The translations under genes were made by a program, and so were the position numbers. A model generated the notes under the pieces. It worked only from the letters and a program-made list of their open reading frames with translations. It was not told the DNA's origin and did no database searches. Positions 24,920-29,559 of a DNA stretch of 29,559 nucleotides are shown here, in pieces (position 1 is the stretch's first letter; every line of letters begins with the position of its first letter). The stretch lies in NCBI GenBank assembly GCA_027010905.1, contig JALVBA010000133.1:1-29559 (forward strand), read 5' to 3'. The DNA is from Marinilabiliaceae bacterium. Its GTDB lineage: Bacteria > Bacteroidota > Bacteroidia > Bacteroidales > Marinilabiliaceae.

Positions 24920-25016
24920 AGTTATCTATTTACATTCAAAATCTTTAATCTTAATATTACTTTTTACTTACTACAATCGACAGAGACCCTAAAAACTATA
25001 GTTTATATATTTTTTA

Positions 25017-25043
25017 TTGAAATAATCGGACTAATTAATTTTG
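25017..25043 (+). promoter_or_regulatory. Probable homoserine dehydrogenase promoter
   Basis: TTG (25017-25019), 16 bases, then TAATTTTG (25036-25043). Transcription would start near 25050, which excludes an upstream in-frame ATG at 25041 as the start codon and supports the ATG at 25077. A second -7-like TATTTTTG is at 25050-25057 without a good -33. Confidence 0.5.
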
Positions 25044-25076
25044 TCTGACTATTTTTGCGGCTTAAATATTTTTGTG

Positions 25077-26273
25077 ATGAAGGAGAAATTGAGAATAGGA
25101 CTTTTTGGATATGGCGTAGTAGGACAGGGGTTGTATGACGTGTTGCAGTCAACACCGGCTTTTGATGCTACAATTGCTAAGATTGTTGTGAAGGAGAAGA
25201 AAGAGCGTAACCTGCCTGACTCAATGTTCTATTACAACCCTGATGAGATACTTGAGGATCCGGAGATAAATCTTATTGTTGAGCTTATTGACAATTCAGA
25301 GGATGCCTACAAGATTGTGAAGAAAGCTCTGCAGAAGGGCAAGAACGCTGTGTCTGCAAATAAAAAAATGCTTGCCGAGCATCTCGAAGAGATGGTATCA
25401 TTGCAAAAAGAGAACAACGTTTCACTACTGTACGAGGCATCTGCTTGTGGTAGTATCCCTATAATCCGATCTCTGGAGGAGTATTACGACAATGACCTTC
25501 TGCTTTCAGTTACCGGTATCCTGAACGGTTCGTCAAATTACATCCTTTCAAATGTATTTGATCATAATCAATCGTACGACGATGCCTTGAAAGAGGCGCA
25601 GGATTTAGGCTTTGCCGAGAGTGACCCCTCTTTTGATGTAGAGGGTTATGACTCCCTTTACAAGCTGATAATTATTACCCTTCACAGCTTTGGAATAATT
25701 GTTAAGCCCGAAAATGTACTTACATACGGAATCTCAAATATTAGTGAGTTTGACATTAACTATGCCCGTGAGAAAAGGTTCAAGATTAAACTTGTGGGGC
25801 AGGTTGAGCGACTGAAAGATCAAAATATAACCCTATTTGTTTTACCCCGGTTTGTAGGTCGTGACAAATATATTTATAGCGTTGAAGAGGAGTTTAACGG
25901 AGTAGTAGTAAAAGGTAAGGCCTACGATAAACAGTTTATGTTTGGTAAAGGAGCCGGAGGCCATCCTACAAGTTCGGCAGTATTATCCGATATTACAGCA
26001 CTGGCTCATGACTATAAATATGAGTACAAAAAACTAAACTATTTTAAAGAGTTCAAATATTTTAAGAACGGTACTGTTGAGATTTATCTTCGGTATAGCG
26101 ACTCTTCAGTGTTGAAGAACTTTAAGTTTGACTCTATCTCTGAAGAGTATAACGGACCAAAGTACAGTTATAAAATAGGGTTTGTTAAACTCTCAAGCCT
26201 GATTGAGATAAATAGCCTGCTGCGTGAATTGGATATCTTTATTGCTCTTACAGGAAAGTCGCTGAACTATTAA
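25077..26273 (+). CDS. hom: Homoserine dehydrogenase (monofunctional)
   Basis: Reduces aspartate semialdehyde to homoserine with NAD(P)H, the branch point toward methionine and threonine. From the ATG at 25077 the protein has 398 residues and begins MKEKLRIGLFGYGVVGQG, placing the Rossmann GxGxxG at 9-14. VSANKKMLAEH is the cofactor-side lysine region. GILNGSSNYILS (about 150-161) and ESDPSFDVEGYDS are the homoserine-binding and catalytic signatures. GKGAGGHPTSSAVLSDI near 300-316 closes the catalytic domain. The C-terminal portion after residue 320 (about 75 residues) is ACT-sized but no ACT motif is obvious to me. There is no aspartokinase domain. An in-frame ATG at 25041 is rejected because it overlaps the promoter. 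It is flanked by opposed repeat copies. Confidence 0.9.
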   Translation: MKEKLRIGLFGYGVVGQGLYDVLQSTPAFDATIAKIVVKEKKERNLPDSMFYYNPDEILEDPEINLIVELIDNSEDAYKIVKKALQKGKNAVSANKKMLAEHLEEMVSLQKENNVSLLYEASACGSIPIIRSLEEYYDNDLLLSVTGILNGSSNYILSNVFDHNQSYDDALKEAQDLGFAESDPSFDVEGYDSLYKLIIITLHSFGIIVKPENVLTYGISNISEFDINYAREKRFKIKLVGQVERLKDQNITLFVLPRFVGRDKYIYSVEEEFNGVVVKGKAYDKQFMFGKGAGGHPTSSAVLSDITALAHDYKYEYKKLNYFKEFKYFKNGTVEIYLRYSDSSVLKNFKFDSISEEYNGPKYSYKIGFVKLSSLIEINSLLRELDIFIALTGKSLNY

Positions 26274-26449
26274 GACAGCAGTTGATTTGTTTATAATATT
26301 GTATCAGCGTATTGAGACATAAGCAAATAAACGTATCAACAAATAACCAACATATATTTTAGTTAGTTGTCCGTGAAAAAGGGCATTTTAGTATTTAACG
26401 TGTTGATTTACAAGATGGAATTATTGAAAACTTCTTATTTTACAGATTG

Positions 26450-26496
26450 ATTATTTGCAAGGTTATTAAGAAGTTAGCTAAAAGCCTTGCAATAAT
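26450..26496. repeat. Bulged hairpin
   Basis: ATTATTTGCAAGG (about 26450-26462) pairs with CCTTGCAATAAT (26485-26496) with a single bulged T, closing a 22-base loop. The core TTGCAAGG/CCTTGCAA is perfect. It lies inside the possible mobile-element relic and has no adjacent T tract. Confidence 0.4.
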
Positions 26497-26522
26497 GATT
26501 AAAAAAAATCAACATATTAAAT

Positions 26523-26694
26523 CGGCCTCTTTACAGGAGTGCTTGGAATGCTTTTGAAAATTTAGGGAGATTGAGAAGCTCCGAGGAACGAGGAGAACCC
26601 TCAACCGAACTTAATTCTCAAAAGCATGGAGAGTGCTATTGTAAATAAGCCTTGACTTTTTTGTTTCGTTTTTGTGTCAAGAAAAATGAAAGGC
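26523..26694 (-). repeat. Structured intergenic repeat, copy 2 (inverted)
   Basis: Homologous over its full length to copy 1 at 24736-24919 but on the opposite strand, so the two face each other across hom. Its main stem is ATGCTTTTGAAAATT (26548-26562) with AATTCTCAAAAGCAT (26613-26627), 14 of 15 pairs. CTTGAC (26651-26656) pairs with GTCAAG (26676-26681). These are the same positions that pair in copy 1 but with different bases. Confidence 0.75.
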
Positions 26695-26815
26695 GTATCA
26701 AAGAGGTAGGCAAATTTTAGTTAAAAACTTGTGTTTGAAAAATAGAGGACTTTTTCACGTTTGACTAGGTAATTGCCCACTAAGTTTGCAGTAATACCAT
26801 TAAAAGAGACCGCAT

Positions 26816-26857
26816 AAAAAACACCCACTGGACAGTGAAATCCGGCAGGTGTTTTTT
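26816..26857. terminator. Strong terminator of ahcY
   Basis: AAAAAACACC (26816-26825) and GGTGTTTTTT (26848-26857) form a perfect 10-bp stem. Inside it, CTGGA and TCCGG add a second short stem across a symmetrical CA/CA internal loop. Read on the minus strand it lies 28 bases after the ahcY stop and ends in six T. The A/T arms also allow use from the plus strand. Confidence 0.85.
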
Positions 26858-26884
26858 ATAATTGAATTCCGGTATTATCGGGTT

Positions 26885-28309
26885 TTAGTATCTGTAACTA
26901 TTAGGTTTGAAAGGGCCATTTTGTTTAATTCCAAGGTAATCAGCTTGCTCCTGACTTAGTGTTGTTAGTTTAACACCTAACTGTCCTAAGTGTAGTCTTG
27001 CAACCTCTTCGTCAAGCTCTTTAGGCAATGTATAAACTCCAACTTCATAATCCTTCTGCCAAAGCTCCAGCTGAGCAAGAGTTTGGTTTGTGAATGAGTT
27101 ACTCATAACAAAGCTTGGATGACCGGTAGCATTACCCAGATTAACCAAACGTCCGCGTGAGAGAAGAATAATATCATGACCTTCAGGAAATGAAAACTTA
27201 TCGACCTGAGGCTTGATGTTCAGCTCTTTTATTCCGGGATAATTCTCCAGTTGCTCAACCTGAATCTCATTATCGAAATGACCAATATTACAGACAATAG
27301 CCTGATCTTTCATGTTTTTCATGTGGTCGATGGTGATAACATCTTTGTTTCCGGTTGTAGTAATATAGATATTTCCTTCCGGAAGAGCATTCTCAACAGT
27401 GGTTACTTCGTATCCCTCCATGGAGGCTTGCAGAGCACAGATAGGATCAATCTCGGTAACCAGAACCCTTGCTCCGAAACCACGCATACTCTGAGCACAC
27501 CCTTTACCAACATCGCCATATCCGCAAACCACAACTGTTTTACCGGCAACCATCACGTCTGTACCCCGCTTTATTCCGTCAGCAAGACTTTCGCGACAAC
27601 CGTACAGATTATCAAATTTTGATTTTGTGACAGAATCATTAACATTAATGGCAGGAAATAGCAGTTCACCCCTCTCCATCATCTGATACAGACGATGCAC
27701 TCCGGTGGTTGTCTCTTCACTAACGCCTCTCAATTCGGCCGCTACTTTTCCCCAGCGGGTACTGTTTTTTTCGTGCTCTGTCTTAATACGAGCCATCAGC
27801 TCTCTCATATCTTCAGGCTCGTTGCTGTAATCAACATCAAGGATAGAAGTCTCCTTTTCGGCCTGAGCACCTTTAATAATCATCATGGTAGCATCGCCGC
27901 CATCGTCAACAATCAGGTCAGGACCTTTACCATCACCAAAGTTTAAAGCTCTTTCGGTACACCACCAGTACTCTTCCAGCGTTTCACCTTTCCATGCAAA
28001 AACCGGAACACCTGATTTTGCTATTGCGGCAGCAGCATGATCCTGCGTGCTGTATATATTACAACTACACCATCTAACGTCAGCGCCCAGCTCAACCAGA
28101 GTTTCAATCAGTACGGCTGTTTGTATCGTCATATGGAGTGAACCCATAACACGGGCACCTTTTAGAGGCTTCTCTTCTCCATATTTAGCTCGCAATGCCA
28201 TTAATCCGGGCATCTCTTTCTCAGCAAGTACAATCTCTTTTCTTCCGTAATCAGCCAGATTTATATCGGCAATTTTGTAGGGAAGTGAATCTATTAATCC
28301 TTCTGCCAT
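26885..28309 (-). CDS. ahcY: Adenosylhomocysteinase
   Basis: Hydrolyses S-adenosylhomocysteine to homocysteine and adenosine, removing the inhibitor left by SAM-dependent methylation. From the ATG at 28309 the product has 474 residues. Motifs: GSLHMTIQTAVLIETL and the CNIYSTQDHAAAAI stretch in the substrate domain, the Rossmann motif VCGYGDVGKGCA with the downstream TEIDPICALQASMEGYEV, and the C-terminal PFKPNSYRY that closes the neighbouring subunit's cofactor site. It carries the approximately 40-residue insert (LDVDYSNEP through STRWGKV) of the long bacterial form. The frame is open to an ATG at 28336, but that codon lies at the predicted transcription start, so 28309 is preferred. It is convergent with hom and ends before a strong terminator. 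Confidence 0.95.
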   Translation of the reverse strand: MAEGLIDSLPYKIADINLADYGRKEIVLAEKEMPGLMALRAKYGEEKPLKGARVMGSLHMTIQTAVLIETLVELGADVRWCSCNIYSTQDHAAAAIAKSGVPVFAWKGETLEEYWWCTERALNFGDGKGPDLIVDDGGDATMMIIKGAQAEKETSILDVDYSNEPEDMRELMARIKTEHEKNSTRWGKVAAELRGVSEETTTGVHRLYQMMERGELLFPAINVNDSVTKSKFDNLYGCRESLADGIKRGTDVMVAGKTVVVCGYGDVGKGCAQSMRGFGARVLVTEIDPICALQASMEGYEVTTVENALPEGNIYITTTGNKDVITIDHMKNMKDQAIVCNIGHFDNEIQVEQLENYPGIKELNIKPQVDKFSFPEGHDIILLSRGRLVNLGNATGHPSFVMSNSFTNQTLAQLELWQKDYEVGVYTLPKELDEEVARLHLGQLGVKLTTLSQEQADYLGIKQNGPFKPNSYRY

Positions 28310-28334
28310 TATTTTTTTATTTAAAGTGAGGTGC

Positions 28335-28365
28335 AAAAGTATGAAACGATAATGATTCTGACAAG
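28335..28365 (-). promoter_or_regulatory. ahcY promoter
   Basis: On the minus strand, TTG (28365-28363), 20 bases, then TACTTTTG (28342-28335) matches the -33/-7 consensus. Transcription would start about 20 bases before the ATG at 28309. Confidence 0.65.
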
Positions 28366-28409
28366 TTTAAAGGAGCGTAGTTGTTTTATTTTGATAAGAT
28401 TATGATTTG

Positions 28410-29354
28410 TTAAGGTAAAAAGCGAATTTTCAATATCTTCCGTGTTTTTTGTTCATCATCTCTAAGTTGACCCTTCAGCTCTTCAATACCGGCAAATTTT
28501 TTCTCATCCCTTATTCTGTCAATGAACTCCACCAAAATCTCCTCGGAGTAGATATCCCTCTGGAAATCGAAAATGTGAACTTCAATTGAACGCAGTTTCT
28601 GTTTATCGTTAAAGGTGGGTCTGTATCCAATATTTAGCATCCCTTCATATCTCTTTCCAACAATAGTAACTAAACATGCATAAACACCATCCGGAGGAAC
28701 CAGCTTTTGAGGCTCCTGCAACTCAATATTTGCCGTTGGGTAGCCAAGTTTTCTCCCCAGCTTCATTCCTCCCACAACCCTGCCTGTTAAAAGGTAGTTG
28801 TAGCTCAACAGCCTGTTTGCGTTGCGTATCTCTCCGTTTAGCAGAAGTTTCCGGATAGTTGAGGAGCTGGTGTGCCGGCCACCCACATCAACCTGCTTAA
28901 TTCTTGATATTGTAAAACCAAACTCTTCAGCATACTTTTCATACTCTTTATAATTGCTTACCCTGTCCTTCCCAAAACGGTGGTCATATCCCACTGCTAA
29001 ATGATTTAACTTTACTCCCTCAACAAGAAACTCCGTTATAAACATTTTAGCCGTTAAGTCTGCAATATCTTTAGTAAACGGAATAAGAATCAGGTGGTCA
29101 ATTCCCGTTTCACTAAACAACCTGGTCTTCTCTTCCAGCGAAGTTAAAAACCGTAACTCATCAGCTCCCTTGTTTAATACAATACGAGGATGAGGCCAGA
29201 AAGAGATAATAACAGACTCTCCGCTTAATCCTCTGGCTTTTTCAATAACCTGCTGCAATAACACACGATGACCGGCATGTAACCCGTCAAACATCCCGAT
29301 AGTAACAACAGGATTTTTTGCAGAGAAATTTTTTAGTCCGGAATAAACTTTCAC
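28410..29354 (-). CDS. ribF: Bifunctional riboflavin kinase/FAD synthetase
   Basis: 314 residues; converts riboflavin to FMN and then FAD. The N-terminal nucleotidyltransferase domain (about 1-185) has TIGMFDGLHAGH with the H-x-G-H motif at 26-29, SFWPHPR, and SSSTIRKLL at its end. The C-terminal kinase domain (about 186-310) shows GRVVGGMKLGRKLGYPTANIE with the PTAN nucleotide-binding motif, YACLVTI, LNIGYRPTF and the IEVHIFDF strand with the catalytic glutamate region. The length is normal. It lies 100 bases upstream of ahcY on the same strand, but ahcY has its own promoter. A -7-like box on the minus strand, TATTTTTG (29391-29384), sits about 30 bases before the ATG without a clear -33. 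Confidence 0.95.
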   Translation of the reverse strand: MKVYSGLKNFSAKNPVVTIGMFDGLHAGHRVLLQQVIEKARGLSGESVIISFWPHPRIVLNKGADELRFLTSLEEKTRLFSETGIDHLILIPFTKDIADLTAKMFITEFLVEGVKLNHLAVGYDHRFGKDRVSNYKEYEKYAEEFGFTISRIKQVDVGGRHTSSSTIRKLLLNGEIRNANRLLSYNYLLTGRVVGGMKLGRKLGYPTANIELQEPQKLVPPDGVYACLVTIVGKRYEGMLNIGYRPTFNDKQKLRSIEVHIFDFQRDIYSEEILVEFIDRIRDEKKFAGIEELKGQLRDDEQKTRKILKIRFLP

Positions 29355-29493
29355 ACCAATAATTTATGTGTTGTTAGAAAAAACAAAAATAGTAAAAAGA
29401 TAGACTTAAATAGAGAATAGAGGCTTTCTGTTAATATGGTAGCAAAAATACTATTAAGACTACAAAATGAAATGATATTGTCCTGTTTTATAT

Positions 29494-29501
29494 TATATTT
29501 G
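29494..29501 (+). promoter_or_regulatory. Possible -7 box for a gene beyond the window
   Basis: TATATTTG matches TAnnTTTG. The closest TTG upstream (29478-29480) is only 13 bases away. No start codon with a long frame follows before the window ends, so the target gene would lie outside. Confidence 0.25.
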
Positions 29502-29559
29502 CATCCGTTTGTCAATAAACGTTATAAATCATTGCCTTAAGAGAATTAAGTTACAACAT

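Larger units (their letters stand above)
24709..25076. other. Intergenic stretch occupied by the hairpin repeat
   Basis: 368 bases between the sulfhydrylase and homoserine dehydrogenase genes. Half of it is the repeat at 24736-24919, and the rest holds the probable hom promoter. An open frame across this stretch shows no protein features and is not called. Confidence 0.6.
26274..26884. other. Gene-free intergenic stretch between convergent hom and ahcY
   Basis: 611 bases with no plausible gene. In order it holds an imperfect inverted-repeat arm (26363-26385), a bulged hairpin (26450-26496), repeat copy 2 (26523-26694), the other inverted-repeat arm (26745-26768) and the ahcY terminator (26816-26857). 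Confidence 0.6.

Noticed and set aside
24830..25048. 72-codon open frame in the repeat region
   Set aside because: It lies inside repeat copy 1 and the hom promoter, has lysine/leucine/isoleucine-rich AT-driven composition and no family features.
26363..26884. Intact insertion sequence between hom and ahcY
   Set aside because: Inverted ends are imperfect and no transposase frame exists between them; reported only as a possible relic.
27251..27622. 123-codon plus-strand frame opposite ahcY, and similar frames opposite asnS and metY
   Set aside because: These are shadows of strongly conserved genes on the other strand.
1..29559. parS sites near parAB
   Set aside because: I looked for palindromes resembling TGTTTCACGTGAAACA and found only half-matches (for example near 7160 and 13772); none is a real palindrome.

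Overview
The window is a chromosomal segment of a member of Bacteroidota, most likely Bacteroidales. The signs are: promoter -7 boxes of the TAnnTTTG type with an upstream TTG, a gliding/T9SS-type ABC ATPase (GldA), a probable T9SS cargo protein, a BF3164-like six-bladed propeller lipoprotein (broken), the long form of IspG, and the gene order parA-parB-DUF5683-lytic transglycosylase that I associate with this phylum. The DNA is moderately AT-rich. Almost all large genes are housekeeping. No tRNA, rRNA, CRISPR array, intact transposase or prophage was seen.

Layout. 1-4063: chromosome partition genes parA and parB, then a DUF5683 membrane protein and a LysM lytic transglycosylase. 4171-7157: an SGNH-type esterase/acyltransferase-like protein and an MBOAT O-acyltransferase, which together look like an envelope O-acylation pair. 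7212-10226: a large propeller/Y_Y_Y sensor that ends in a GAF domain and has no recognisable output domain. 10391-11095: membrane zinc metallopeptidase. 11096-12734: a decay zone with a possible HTH remnant on the minus strand and a propeller lipoprotein gene broken by about four frameshifts. 12808-13713 (-): gldA. 13820-15700: ispG. 15836-16621: secreted protein with a T9SS-like C-terminal domain, followed by a clear terminator. 16742-18190: asnS. 18426-20481: rpoN and a PAP2-like membrane protein. 20478-22172 (-): Na/Pi cotransporter. 22173-23403: a second decay zone with a truncated GH130 mannosyl-glucose phosphorylase and the C-terminal scrap of a membrane protein. 23404-28309: three genes of homoserine/methionine/SAH metabolism (sulfhydrylase, homoserine dehydrogenase, S-adenosylhomocysteinase). 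28410-29354 (-): ribF.

The most interesting non-coding signal is a repeat of about 175-185 bases present in two opposed copies on either side of the homoserine dehydrogenase gene (24736-24919 and 26523-26694), with a truncated third copy after the GAF sensor gene (10233-10294). The two full copies keep the same pairing arms while the arm sequences themselves differ, which points to a selected hairpin structure (RNA or single-stranded DNA). I do not see a complete new defence or biosynthetic system. The best candidates for new biology are this structured repeat, the output-less GAF sensor, and the transglycosylase-SGNH-MBOAT cassette.
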